Positions 51,813 to 60,378 of a stretch of DNA of 64,000 bases are shown here, piece by piece. This DNA comes from Sphingomonas sp. BK235 (GTDB lineage: Bacteria > Pseudomonadota > Alphaproteobacteria > Sphingomonadales > Sphingomonadaceae), in contig NZ_SLXN01000001.1 of NCBI RefSeq assembly GCF_004345855.1, forward strand, positions 62,001 through 126,000, given 5' to 3'. Every line of letters starts with the position of its first letter. Position 1 is the first letter of the stretch. Position numbers and translations under genes: made by a program. Under the pieces are notes generated by a model, which did not search any database, had not been told where the DNA came from, and was given only the letters and a program-made list of their open reading frames with translations.

Positions 51813-51855
51813 CTTCGCGTGCGCGATCGCCGGCTAGGACGCCGGTCGTCGTCGC

Positions 51856-52599
51856 TTATTTCTTGGCCAGGCGCTTGATCTCGCGGTGCCGCTTGAGGCT
51901 CTCGCTCATGTGCGTGCGCGCCGCGGCGTGCGCGCGCTCGGCGTCGCGCGCCGCGATGGCGTCGAGGATGGCCTCGTGCTCCTGCCCGATCACGGCGCGA
52001 TAGGCGTCGTCCATATAGGCGTCGCTCTGGCGCAGATAGACCGAGCGGGGCGGCACCAGCCGCACGCCGAGGAACTCGATCAGCTTGCCGTAATAGGTGT
52101 TGCCGCTCGCCTTGCCGATCGCGCGATGGAAGGCGACGTCGGCGGTGACGGAGCGATCCATGCCAATGTCGGATTGGCCGAGGATGCGGAGCTGACGGCG
52201 CATGTCCATCAGATCCACTTCGCTGCGCCGCTCCGCCGCCAGCCCCGCCATCTCGGTCTCCACGCCGAGGCGCAGCTCGAGCAGCTGGATCACGTCGTCG
52301 AGGTTGTCGAGTTCCTCGCGCGTCACCTGGAACGCCTGGTAGCGCGCCGTCTCGCTGACGAAGACGCCCTTGCCCTGACGCGCCTCGACGAGCCCCTCCG
52401 CCGCCAACCGCGCGACCGCCTCTCGCACCACCGTGCGGCTCACGCCGAGCGACTCGACGTACACCGCCTCGGTCGGCAATTGCGAGCCGGGCCAATGTTC
52501 CCCGTCCCGGATGCTCGCGCGGATATGCTCGCACGCGGCGTCGACCAGCGAGGGGCGGCGTCGGGCGCGGGGCGGGTCGCTGGGCGTCATATCGTTCAT
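51856..52599 (-). CDS. GntR-family (FadR subfamily) regulator
   Basis: A 247-residue regulator with the winged HTH GSQLPTEAVYVESLGVSRTVVREAVARLAAEGLVEARQGKGVFV (residues about 40-85). An all-helical FCD ligand domain follows (LLELRLGVETEMAGLAAERRS, FHRAIGKASGN, EHEAILDAIAARD with metal-binding His). Such proteins typically bind sugar acids. Placed between ExuT and the receptor, it likely controls both by hexuronate or KDG-type signals. The ribosome site is weak. Confidence 0.88.
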   Translation of the reverse strand: MNDMTPSDPPRARRRPSLVDAACEHIRASIRDGEHWPGSQLPTEAVYVESLGVSRTVVREAVARLAAEGLVEARQGKGVFVSETARYQAFQVTREELDNLDDVIQLLELRLGVETEMAGLAAERRSEVDLMDMRRQLRILGQSDIGMDRSVTADVAFHRAIGKASGNTYYGKLIEFLGVRLVPPRSVYLRQSDAYMDDAYRAVIGQEHEAILDAIAARDAERAHAAARTHMSESLKRHREIKRLAKK

Positions 52600-52696
52600 C
52601 AATGGTGGCCATGCCCTGCCGGCCGCTGCGCTGGAGCGCCGACGCCGGTGATCGGTCGTTCCCCGGTACAAAGCTTCGCGGCGTCCGGCAAGGCGA

Positions 52697-52709
52697 GTCA
52701 TCATATGAC
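52697..52709. promoter_or_regulatory. Candidate second GntR-type palindrome
   Basis: GTCAT-CAT-ATGAC, a perfect inverted repeat with 3-base centre, at the end of exuT and about 100 bases upstream of the GntR start. It shares TATGAC with the receptor-promoter palindrome. Autoregulation of the GntR gene is a guess. Confidence 0.3.
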
Positions 52710-54038
52710 CGTACCGAACGAGCGGGTCGGCTGAAGCCGCGGGCTGATCACGTGGATCGCCAGCAGCGCGAGCAGATAGGCCGAGCCCGCCACCGCGAAG
52801 ATCGGCGCGTAACTGTCCGACAGGTCGAGCACATAGCCGACGAACTTGGCGATGAGCATGCCGCCGATCGCGCCCGCGGTGCCGCCGATGCCGACCACCG
52901 ATCCGATCGCGCGGCGCGGGAACAGGTCCGAGGGCAGGGTCAGCAGGTTGGCGGAGAAGGCCTGGTGCGCGGCGGTGGCGAGCCCGATCAGCAGCACGGC
53001 GAGCCACAGCCGGTCGACATATTGGACGGTGACGATCGGCACGGCGGCGAGCGCGCACGCCAGCATCGTCGCCTTGCGCGCGGCGTTGACCGACCAGCCG
53101 CGCTGGAGCAGCCGCGACGAGGCCCAGCCGCCCGCCACGCTGCCCGCGTCGGAGAGCAGGTAGATCACCACCAACGGGATGCCGAACGACGTGAGATCGA
53201 GGCCGTAGCGCTTGCCGAGGAAGTCCGGCAGCCAGAACAGGAACATCCACCAGATCGGGTCGGTCAGGAACTTGGGCACGACATAGGCCCAGGTCTCGCG
53301 CACCGCGAACAGGCGCAGCCAGGGCACCTTGCCGGCGACCTCGACCGGGTCGCTGCGGATCAGCGCGAGCTCGGCCGGCGCGACCTTCGCGTGCTGCTCC
53401 GGCCGGCGATAGAAGGCCAGCCACGCGACCAGCCAGACGAGGCTGATCACCCCCGTCGCGATAAAGGCCATGCGCCAGCCATAGGCGAGCGTGATGGCGG
53501 GCACGATCAGCGGCGTGGCGATCGCCCCGACATTGGCGCCGGCGTTGAACAGGCCGATCGCGAAGGCGCGCTCGCGCTGCGGGAACCATTCCGCCACCGC
53601 CTTCAGCCCGGACGGAAAATTCCCCGCCTCGCCGAGGCCCAGCGCGAAGCGCGCCGCGGCGAACTGCGCGACCGATCCGACGAGGCCGTGCGCGATATGC
53701 GCCGCGGTCCACAATGTGAAAGCGACCGCATAGCCGAGCCGCGCGCCGACCGCGTCGACGAAGCGACCCGCGACGAGGAAGCCGATCGCATAGGCCGCCT
53801 GGAACCACAGCACGATGTCGGCATAATGCGCCTCGCTCCAGCCGAACTCCTGTTCGAGGACGGGCTTGAGCACGCCGATCATCTGCCGGTCGACATAGTT
53901 GATCGCGGTGGCGGCGAAGAGCAGGCCGCAGACGGTCCAGCGCACACGGCTCACGATCGGCACGTCCGGCTCGGCGCATGATGCGGCCACGTTGCTCTCC
54001 TCCGCGTCGCCGTCCCACTCCACGGGTTCGGTCAACAT
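52701..54038 (-). CDS. exuT: Hexuronate transporter, ExuT-like MFS
   Basis: A 445-residue, 12-helix anion:cation symporter-family transporter. It shows INYVDRQMIGVLKP in helix 1, a RFALGLGEAGNFPSGLKAVAEWFP loop, ERAFAIGLFNAGANVGAIATP, and RRAIGSVVGIGGTAGAIGG, typical of ExuT/GudP. It should import glucuronate/galacturonate or unsaturated uronates with protons. It starts at ATG 54038 and is the first gene of the minus-strand uronate run (exuT, GntR, receptor, metallohydrolase, kduI). Confidence 0.88.
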   Translation of the reverse strand: MLTEPVEWDGDAEESNVAASCAEPDVPIVSRVRWTVCGLLFAATAINYVDRQMIGVLKPVLEQEFGWSEAHYADIVLWFQAAYAIGFLVAGRFVDAVGARLGYAVAFTLWTAAHIAHGLVGSVAQFAAARFALGLGEAGNFPSGLKAVAEWFPQRERAFAIGLFNAGANVGAIATPLIVPAITLAYGWRMAFIATGVISLVWLVAWLAFYRRPEQHAKVAPAELALIRSDPVEVAGKVPWLRLFAVRETWAYVVPKFLTDPIWWMFLFWLPDFLGKRYGLDLTSFGIPLVVIYLLSDAGSVAGGWASSRLLQRGWSVNAARKATMLACALAAVPIVTVQYVDRLWLAVLLIGLATAAHQAFSANLLTLPSDLFPRRAIGSVVGIGGTAGAIGGMLIAKFVGYVLDLSDSYAPIFAVAGSAYLLALLAIHVISPRLQPTRSFGTVI

Positions 54039-54108
54039 CCTCTTGCTATCAGGTCATCGGTCATCATACAACCACTGAAATAGCGACCGGGTGAGTGGGA
54101 GAGCTGAG

Positions 54109-55056
54109 ATGACGAGGATCACGGTCACGTGCGCTTGCTGCGTCAGCGCCACCGCCCTGCTGGTCGCCGCACCGTCGACCGCGCGTCAGCAACCCGCGGC
54201 GGAGCGGCCGCCGGTCACCGGCGCGCTCGCTCCGCCCGAGCGGCGCGAGCCGGCTGCGGTCGTGACCGAGGCGGGCTATCGCTACGACGATCTGCTGTGG
54301 GAGAACGATCGCACCGCGCACCGCATCTACAGCAAGCGGCTCGAACAGGCCGAGCCGCCCTCCGGATCGGGGATCGACTCCTGGGGCAAGAACGTGCGCT
54401 GGCCGTTCGCCGACCGCCAGCTCCGCACCGGCGACCAGCACGGCTATCACGGCGAGGGTCTCGACTTCTACAATGTCGGTACCACGCGCGGCGCCGGCGG
54501 GCTGGGGATATGGCATGACAACAAACTGTGGACCTCGCGCAACGCCGTGCGCCACCGCATCCTCGCCAGCGGCGGCCAGGTCGCGGACTTCACCGTGGAG
54601 TACGCGCCCTGGCCGGTCGACGTCGATCGCAAGGTGTGGGAGACGCGGCGCTTCACCTTGCCGCTCGGCACCCACTTCACCCGGCTGGTCTCCACCATCT
54701 CGTCCGATCGCGACGCGCCGCTGCTGGTCGGGATCGGCATCGGCAAGCGCACCACCGGGCAGGGGGCGGGCGAGCTGACGGTGGATCGCGCCAAGGGCCT
54801 GCTGTCCTGGTGGGGGCCGCAGGACGGCGACCACGGCCGGATGGCGATCGCGCTGCGCGTCGCGCCGGAGATGATCGCCGAGGTGCGGTCGGATGCCGAC
54901 AATCACCTCGTGCTGCTTCGGGTCACGCCCGGGCGCCCGTTCGTCTATTTTTCCGCCTCGGCCTGGACCGGGGGCGAGGGCAATTTCCAGCGACGCGCCG
55001 ACTGGGACGCGTATGTGGCAGGCGAGCGGCTGGACTTCCGCCCGCCGTCGCCATGA
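54109..55056 (+). CDS. DUF4861 protein, exported
   Basis: A 315-residue secreted protein starting MTRITVTCACC after GGGAGAGC. DUF4861 features are YRYDDLLWENDRTAHRIYSK, GIDSWGKNVRWPFADRQL, GLDFYNVGTTRGAGGLGIW and the C-terminal ending FQRRADWDAYV. DUF4861 genes often lie beside kduI/kduD in polysaccharide loci, and the fold is a beta-sandwich; the reaction is unproven. It is divergent to exuT with a 70-base shared gap containing TTGTATGATGA-like sequence. The 178 bases after it show nothing clear. Confidence 0.8.
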   Translation: MTRITVTCACCVSATALLVAAPSTARQQPAAERPPVTGALAPPERREPAAVVTEAGYRYDDLLWENDRTAHRIYSKRLEQAEPPSGSGIDSWGKNVRWPFADRQLRTGDQHGYHGEGLDFYNVGTTRGAGGLGIWHDNKLWTSRNAVRHRILASGGQVADFTVEYAPWPVDVDRKVWETRRFTLPLGTHFTRLVSTISSDRDAPLLVGIGIGKRTTGQGAGELTVDRAKGLLSWWGPQDGDHGRMAIALRVAPEMIAEVRSDADNHLVLLRVTPGRPFVYFSASAWTGGEGNFQRRADWDAYVAGERLDFRPPSP

Positions 55057-55234
55057 GGGTCGCGGCGGTGTGCCTCGGCCTTGCCGGCGGGTGACGCCCC
55101 CGCATTCTATCCGCGCTGAGAGCGAGTTTGCCGCCGAGACGTCGGGCGGCGGATGCTCGTCCAGAAGGCGCATTAGCGTTGAGCGGGCCGCGAACCGCTG
55201 CTTCCCGGCCTTCGGCGACCACGGCGAGCGGGCG

Positions 55235-57331
55235 TCATAGGTCGAGTCGCAGCGAGGCGCGCACGGTGCGGGGAGCGCCGGGGAAGACCCAGAAACGGCT
55301 GTAGGAACTGGCGGCGTATTGCGCGTCGAACAGATTGTCTGCCTCGAGGCGGAAGCGCAGGCCGGGCGCGACGGGCGCCTCCAGCGCGGCCTTCACCTTG
55401 AGATAGTCGGGTAGGATCAAAGGCGTGGCGTCCAGCGACCCGGCGCGATCACCGACATAGGCGAGCCCGCCGCTGACCTGCCAGTCGCCGGTCGCCACGG
55501 GAAGGCGGTGGACGACCAGCAGCGTACCGGCATGTTCGGGCACGCCGAGCACCGCCGGCGTCGCGAAGCTGCTGTCGTCGTTCCGCGCGTCGACCCAGCT
55601 GTAGTTGGCGACGACGTGCCATCGCGCGCCGAGCCGCAGCGACACGTCGGCTTCCACACCCCGACTGTTGAGTTCGCCCACGGGTGCGTTGAAGGCGGCG
55701 TCGAGCGGGTCGGTGGTGAGGATGTTCGTCTTGGCGATGTCGAACCAGGTGACACCGACATCGACTCCCGCCCAGCGACCGGCCACGCCGACCTCGTAGC
55801 CACGCGCCTCCTCGGGCGAGAAGCCCTGGCCGGTGCGGCCGGTGCCCGAGTTGAGCAGGAAGGACTCGCCCCAATTGACGTGGACGGACACGTGGTCATC
55901 CACGGCGTAGCGCGCGCCCGCGCGGAACTTGACGGGCTCGTCGACGATGCGCCCGACCGCGCCGGTGTTGTTGTTGACGATCTTCTGCCGATAGGGGTCG
56001 ATCCTCGCGCCGCCGACCAGGGTCAGGCGATCGGTGAGGCTCCACATGTCCTGCACGTAGATCGTGCCCGCCCAGCGGCTCTCATCGTTGTTGGTGAAGG
56101 GCAGCAACGGCGCCGCGACGGCGCCGTTGCTCGAGCCCGGGTCGTACAGATCGACCGCATAGGGGGTCGCTGCGGTGGGATTGCGGCGCATCCAGCGCTC
56201 GCCATAGGTCAGTCGATAGCCTTTGAGCCCGGCGCTCACCCGGTGCCGCCCGATCTCACCTGCGAGTTCGACCCGCGCCGACAGGTCGTCGACGGCGAAG
56301 TCGCGCGAGCGGCGCTGGCGCCACACCTGCGTGTCGACGATCCGCGACTGGTCGGCGGAGAAGCCCTTCAGCGAGCCCGTTCGCCACACCACGCCGCCGT
56401 TCAGCGCCCAGCCCGCGCCGAGTTGCGCCAGGCCGGTGAGCTGGTGCCGCTGGTTGCGGAAGCGGGTCAGGCCATTGGCGGGGTCGCCATAGTAATTGGA
56501 GCGACGCACCGCATTGGCGTCGTTGCCCACCGCCGGCACGCCGCGGTCGAAGGGCGTGTCGAACTGCATGAACTCGCCGAGATAGGTCAGGCGCAGCGCG
56601 TCGCTGGGCCGCCATGTCAGCGATGGCGAGACGGTGCGGCGGCGGAGGGTCACCGTATCGCGCCAGCCGTCGCTGTTCTCCGCCGCGACGACGATGCGAC
56701 CGGCCAAGGTGGACGCGAGCGGCCCGGTCGCGTCCAGCTCGACCCGGCGCGTGTCGAAGGAGCCGTACAGCGCGGTCGCGCTCGCGCGCGGTGCGAAGCT
56801 CGGCACCTTGCTGACGATGTTGACGCGCCCGCCGGGATCGACGTCACCGAAGACCGCGCCGGCAGGGCCCTTGAGCACCTCGATCCGCTCGATCGTCGCC
56901 GGGTCGCGCGGCGGTGCCATGCCGCGGTTGGCGACGAAGCCGTCGACGTAGAATTCCGCGCCCCCGTCGGGTGTGCCGAGGAACCCGCGGATCGCGAAAT
57001 TGTCGAGGACGCCGCCGCGGTTGTTCTGCTGGCTGAAACCGCTCACGAGCTCCAGAGCGTCGCTCAGGCGGTAGGTGCCGGCAGCCTCGAGCACGTCGCG
57101 CTCGAGGGAGCGGCTCGACTGCGACAGGCGCTCGGTGGCCGGATCCGAGGAGAGCGTCCGATCGACCGTCCGCCGCGTGCCGAGCACGACGATGTCGCTT
57201 CTCTCTTCCGCTCCAGCTTGCGCCTCGGCCGGGAAGGGTGCTGTGCCGAGGGCGAGAAGGAGGCCGAAGCCTGACGGTCTGCGGCGGCCGGCGGGGCGCG
57301 CAGCGATACGGGTACGGACTTGGAGAGACAT
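55235..57331 (-). CDS. TonB-dependent siderophore receptor
   Basis: A 698-residue receptor. It has a signal peptide after MSLQVRTRIAARPAGRRRP, a SDIVVLGTRRTVDR TonB-box region, plug motif ERIEVLKGPAGAVFGDVDPGGRVNIVSK and RGFLGTPDGG, and a C-terminal barrel ending FPGAPRTVRASLRLDL. These match the FhuA/FpvA-like siderophore group rather than the sugar receptors elsewhere in the window. It stands alone with no synthesis genes nearby, so it probably takes up a foreign ferric siderophore. Confidence 0.85.
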   Translation of the reverse strand: MSLQVRTRIAARPAGRRRPSGFGLLLALGTAPFPAEAQAGAEERSDIVVLGTRRTVDRTLSSDPATERLSQSSRSLERDVLEAAGTYRLSDALELVSGFSQQNNRGGVLDNFAIRGFLGTPDGGAEFYVDGFVANRGMAPPRDPATIERIEVLKGPAGAVFGDVDPGGRVNIVSKVPSFAPRASATALYGSFDTRRVELDATGPLASTLAGRIVVAAENSDGWRDTVTLRRRTVSPSLTWRPSDALRLTYLGEFMQFDTPFDRGVPAVGNDANAVRRSNYYGDPANGLTRFRNQRHQLTGLAQLGAGWALNGGVVWRTGSLKGFSADQSRIVDTQVWRQRRSRDFAVDDLSARVELAGEIGRHRVSAGLKGYRLTYGERWMRRNPTAATPYAVDLYDPGSSNGAVAAPLLPFTNNDESRWAGTIYVQDMWSLTDRLTLVGGARIDPYRQKIVNNNTGAVGRIVDEPVKFRAGARYAVDDHVSVHVNWGESFLLNSGTGRTGQGFSPEEARGYEVGVAGRWAGVDVGVTWFDIAKTNILTTDPLDAAFNAPVGELNSRGVEADVSLRLGARWHVVANYSWVDARNDDSSFATPAVLGVPEHAGTLLVVHRLPVATGDWQVSGGLAYVGDRAGSLDATPLILPDYLKVKAALEAPVAPGLRFRLEADNLFDAQYAASSYSRFWVFPGAPRTVRASLRLDL

Positions 57332-57360
57332 GCGATTTCCTGGTGGCACCAGCCGAACGG

Positions 57361-57374
57361 TACCGATTTCGGTA
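57361..57374. promoter_or_regulatory. Palindrome upstream of siderophore receptor
   Basis: TACCGA-TT-TCGGTA is a perfect 14-base palindrome, 30 bases before the receptor start. It does not look like a Fur or iron-control (Irr) box. Role unknown. The rest of the 263-base gap to the next gene shows nothing convincing. Confidence 0.3.
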
Positions 57375-57594
57375 TGGTACAACATCTCATACTGTGCCGC
57401 CGCGACAACGCAACCTGGCCTGTTCGCGCCATGTGTCGGGTAAGCTGACGCGGCCGGGAGGAACCAGCGTCCGGTCACGTCGCCTGCCCCCTCGGATGCG
57501 ATTCGTGACCACTCCGACTCCGTCCGCTGCTGGTACCTAAACGGTGCGCTTGCAGCCATTCACGACAAGCTAGACCAGCAGTGCGGCGGCGGTC

Positions 57595-58821
57595 CTAGCC
57601 AAGCATCCGGCCATCCGGCGCGAGCCGAACCGTGCGGCCGTCGCGGGCAGCGGCATAGATGGCTTCGATCAGGCGTAGGTCGCGCAGCCCCATCTCGCCG
57701 GGCGTGCGGATCGGCGTGCCATCGCGGATCGCCGCGGCGAAGTGGTCGAGCTGCGCGCCGAACTGCACCTCCGGGTCGCCGGGCGTGAGCGTGCGTTCCT
57801 GCGATCCCTTCAGTCGCATCGTCTGGCCCGAGTAACTCGTCGCCGGGTCCATGGTGAGCACGCCCTCAGTGCCGCGCACCTCCGCGAAGTTGATGCCCGC
57901 CGAATCGTAGGAGGTCGCCAGCTGCGCCACCGCGCCGGAGGGGAAGCGCCACTGCGAGGCGACATGGGCGTAGATCTCCGCGAAGCGCGGGTCGCCTGAC
58001 GGCCGGAACGCCGTCGCGGCGATGCGCTCCGGCATCTCACCGGTAAGATAGAGCGCGGATTGCAGACCGTAGATGCCATAGTCTTCGAGCGGTCCGCCGC
58101 CTGCCAACGCGCGGCTGGTGCGCCAGTTGCTGGCGGGATCGGCCGGCCCCATGCGATAGGATTGTTCGGTACGGACCAGCCGCACCCTGCCGACCGCGCG
58201 CGCCTCCATCAGTTGCATGGCCTCGCGATTGTACGGCTCGAAGTGCGAGCGATAGGCGACCATCAGCTTGCGACCGGCGCGGCGACCGGCGGCGATCATG
58301 CGCTCGCAGTCGGCGCTCGTCAGCGCCATCGGCTTCTCGCAGAGCACGTGTTTTCCCGCGGCGAACGCGCGGATCACCCACTCGGCATGGAGCCCCGTCG
58401 GCAGCGCCACGTACACCGCATCGACGCGCCGGTCGGCGCCGATCCGCGCGAAATCGTCGTAGCTGTAGCGGGCATCGCGCGGGACGCCGTAAGCGTCGCC
58501 GACGCGCCGCAGCTTCTCCGCATTGCCCGAGACGATGGCGGCGATATGCGCGCGGTCGGTCGAGGCAAACCGCGGCATCATCTGATTGAGCGCATAGCTG
58601 CCCAGTCCGACGACAGCGAAGCCGACACTGTCCGGCCGTCTTTCGCGCGGCGTGGGCGAGGGCAACGATGCTCCTTCGGGCATCCTCTGACCGGTCGCTC
58701 GCGGCGAGGGGCTGGCCTGGGCAAGCGCCCCCTCAGAGACCGCGCCGGCGAACAGCGAGGCAGCCAGGCCCTTGCCGCCGCTCTCCATGAAGGCGCGACG
58801 ATCCATGGCCGTGTCGGTCAT
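57595..58821 (-). CDS. GFOR-like Gfo/Idh/MocA oxidoreductase, Tat-exported
   Basis: A 408-residue protein: MTDTAMDRRAFMESGGKGLAASL, a twin-arginine signal, then Ser/Pro-rich linker and Rossmann domain with VGFAVVGLGSYALNQMMPRF, VLCEKPMALT with catalytic Lys, and GGGPLEDYGIYGLQSALYL. It resembles glucose-fructose oxidoreductase and other periplasmic enzymes with bound NADP. Substrate is unknown; several residues of the GFOR sorbitol/gluconolactone site are not discernible. AGGAGATCGAGG precedes the ATG. It is divergent to an SDR gene 237 bases away. Confidence 0.8.
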   Translation of the reverse strand: MTDTAMDRRAFMESGGKGLAASLFAGAVSEGALAQASPSPRATGQRMPEGASLPSPTPRERRPDSVGFAVVGLGSYALNQMMPRFASTDRAHIAAIVSGNAEKLRRVGDAYGVPRDARYSYDDFARIGADRRVDAVYVALPTGLHAEWVIRAFAAGKHVLCEKPMALTSADCERMIAAGRRAGRKLMVAYRSHFEPYNREAMQLMEARAVGRVRLVRTEQSYRMGPADPASNWRTSRALAGGGPLEDYGIYGLQSALYLTGEMPERIAATAFRPSGDPRFAEIYAHVASQWRFPSGAVAQLATSYDSAGINFAEVRGTEGVLTMDPATSYSGQTMRLKGSQERTLTPGDPEVQFGAQLDHFAAAIRDGTPIRTPGEMGLRDLRLIEAIYAAARDGRTVRLAPDGRMLG

Positions 58822-59058
58822 CCTCGATCTCCTGTCACTGCTGTGGTTCTGCGCATCGGGATGATGCATGGCTCGCGGCGTGAGCGCCAGACGGCACGGC
58901 ACCCTGCCGCGGCGATGCGCGTTTCGTCCGTTCGGCGACTGGCCATATTGCACGGCCGTCATGACAGGGGCGGGTGTGGCGCGACTTTCATCGGCCCTGT
59001 CGGCGATGCGTCACGACCAACGGGACCCTGAGCCGGGCGACGAGCAAGGAGTAGGACG

Positions 59059-59790
59059 ATGCAGATCGACGGGGCGGTGGTGGCGATCACGGGGGCGAGC
59101 GGCGGGATGGGAGAGGCATCCGCCCGCTACCTCGCCGAGCGCGGCGCCAAAGTCGTGCTGGGCGCCCGGAACGAGGATCGCCTCCGCCGGCTCGTCGAAG
59201 AGATAAACGCGAGCGGCGGAGCAGCGACCCACCGTCGCGTCGACGTGCGACGGCGCGAGGACGTCGACGCGCTGGCGCGGCACGCGGTAGCGACCTTCGG
59301 TCGTCTCGACGTGTTCGTCGCCAATGCCGGCGCCATGCCGATCGGACCGGTCGACGATCTCGCCCTCGACGACTGGGAGATGATGGTGGACGTGAACGTG
59401 AAGGGCGTGCTGTGGAGCATCGCCGCGGCGCTGCCCATCTTCCGCCAGCAGGGGACAGGTCACTTCATCGCCGTGGCGTCGACGGCGGCGCGCAAGATCG
59501 TGCCGAACATGGCAGTCTATGCGGGCACCAAGGCGGCGGTGGTGGCGATCTGCGATGGTGTGCGCCAGGAGCTCGCCGGGGATCTGCGCGTCACCACGCT
59601 GACGCCCGGCTTCACCGCGACCGGCTTCGCGGACCACATCCGCGACGACGCGTTGCGGGAGCGCATCGCGGCGGGTGGGTCGATCGCGATGCCGCCGGAG
59701 GCGATCGCCGAGGCCATCGCCTATGCCATCGCGCAGCCGGCCGGCGTGAACGTCGGAGAGATCGTCATCAGGCCGACCGCGCAGGCCTAG
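59059..59790 (+). CDS. Short-chain dehydrogenase/reductase
   Basis: A 243-residue SDR with glycine motif TGASGGMGEASA, NAG in VANAGAMPI, Ser in AVASTAA and YAGTK for the Tyr/Lys pair. The C-terminal NVGEIVIRPTAQ resembles NADP-dependent oxidoreductases of the YdfG/Serine-dehydrogenase-like group. AAGGAG precedes ATG 59059. Substrate is unknown. It is divergent to the GFOR-like enzyme and followed by mntR on the other strand. Confidence 0.8.
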   Translation: MQIDGAVVAITGASGGMGEASARYLAERGAKVVLGARNEDRLRRLVEEINASGGAATHRRVDVRRREDVDALARHAVATFGRLDVFVANAGAMPIGPVDDLALDDWEMMVDVNVKGVLWSIAAALPIFRQQGTGHFIAVASTAARKIVPNMAVYAGTKAAVVAICDGVRQELAGDLRVTTLTPGFTATGFADHIRDDALRERIAAGGSIAMPPEAIAEAIAYAIAQPAGVNVGEIVIRPTAQA

Positions 59791-59832
59791 GCTCTTCCGG
59801 TCATCCGGTTCTCGGTGAGCGCTCCAGGGTCG

Positions 59833-60276
59833 TCAGCCCGGCTCCGGAACCCCGTCGCCGGACGCGCGGGACGTGAAGCGCTTCATCGCGGCCAGCGTCC
59901 GGTCGCTGACATGATGCTCCATCCCTTCCGAATCGATCGCCACGGTGTCCGCGTCGATCCCCAAAGCGGACAGGAAGTCGGCCACGGCCTGATGCCGTTC
60001 GCGCGATCGAGCGGCCAGCGATCGCCCGTCGTCGGTGAGGAAGAGCGCGCGATAGGGCCGGTTCTCGACCAGACCTAGGGTCTTGAGCCGCTGCACGATC
60101 TTGGCCGCGGTGGGCTGCGACACGCCCATGTGCGCCGCCAGGTCGATCAGCCGTGCTTCGCCGTAGCTCTCCTGAAGGTCTCCGATCAGCTCGACATAGT
60201 CTTCGGCCATCTCGGTCGCATGCGCCTCGCGGGTGGCACGGAACGCGGCGGCTCGGCGGTGCGCATCCTCGGTCAT
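59833..60276 (-). CDS. mntR: Manganese-responsive transcriptional repressor MntR
   Basis: A 147-residue DtxR/MntR-family protein. It has a winged helix (RLIDLAAHMGVSQPTAAKIVQRLKTLGLV) and a dimerisation/metal domain with HQAVADFLSALG and SEGMEHHVSD, carrying the Glu and His ligands of MntR (EGMEHH). The N-terminal extension AAAFRATREAHATEMAEDYVELI carries Asp/Glu that could complete the metal site. It should bind the palindrome beside it when manganese is ample. It is divergent to a TonB receptor. Confidence 0.88.
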   Translation of the reverse strand: MTEDAHRRAAAFRATREAHATEMAEDYVELIGDLQESYGEARLIDLAAHMGVSQPTAAKIVQRLKTLGLVENRPYRALFLTDDGRSLAARSRERHQAVADFLSALGIDADTVAIDSEGMEHHVSDRTLAAMKRFTSRASGDGVPEPG

Positions 60277-60323
60277 CGCACCCTCATGCCCCAGCCAACG
60301 CGATGCCGCCAGCTTGCATCTAG

Positions 60324-60339
60324 ATTAGCCATGGCTAAT
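60324..60339. promoter_or_regulatory. MntR-type operator palindrome
   Basis: ATTAGCCATGGCTAAT is a perfect 16-bp palindrome. Outer arms CATCTA (60317-60322) and TAGATG (60339-60344) extend the symmetry, with two extra bases on the left. It sits between divergent mntR (48 bases away) and the TonB receptor (40 bases away), so one site can control both. MntR boxes are commonly AT-rich dyads with GCC/GGC near the centre. Confidence 0.6.
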
Positions 60340-60378
60340 AGATGGGAGAGTAGCTGATCTTGGCAGAAGGGCGGGCCG

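Noticed and set aside
57361..57374. Iron-control box for the siderophore receptor
   Set aside because: The palindrome TACCGATTTCGGTA does not match Fur, RirA or Irr consensus sequences, so it is listed only as an unassigned palindrome.
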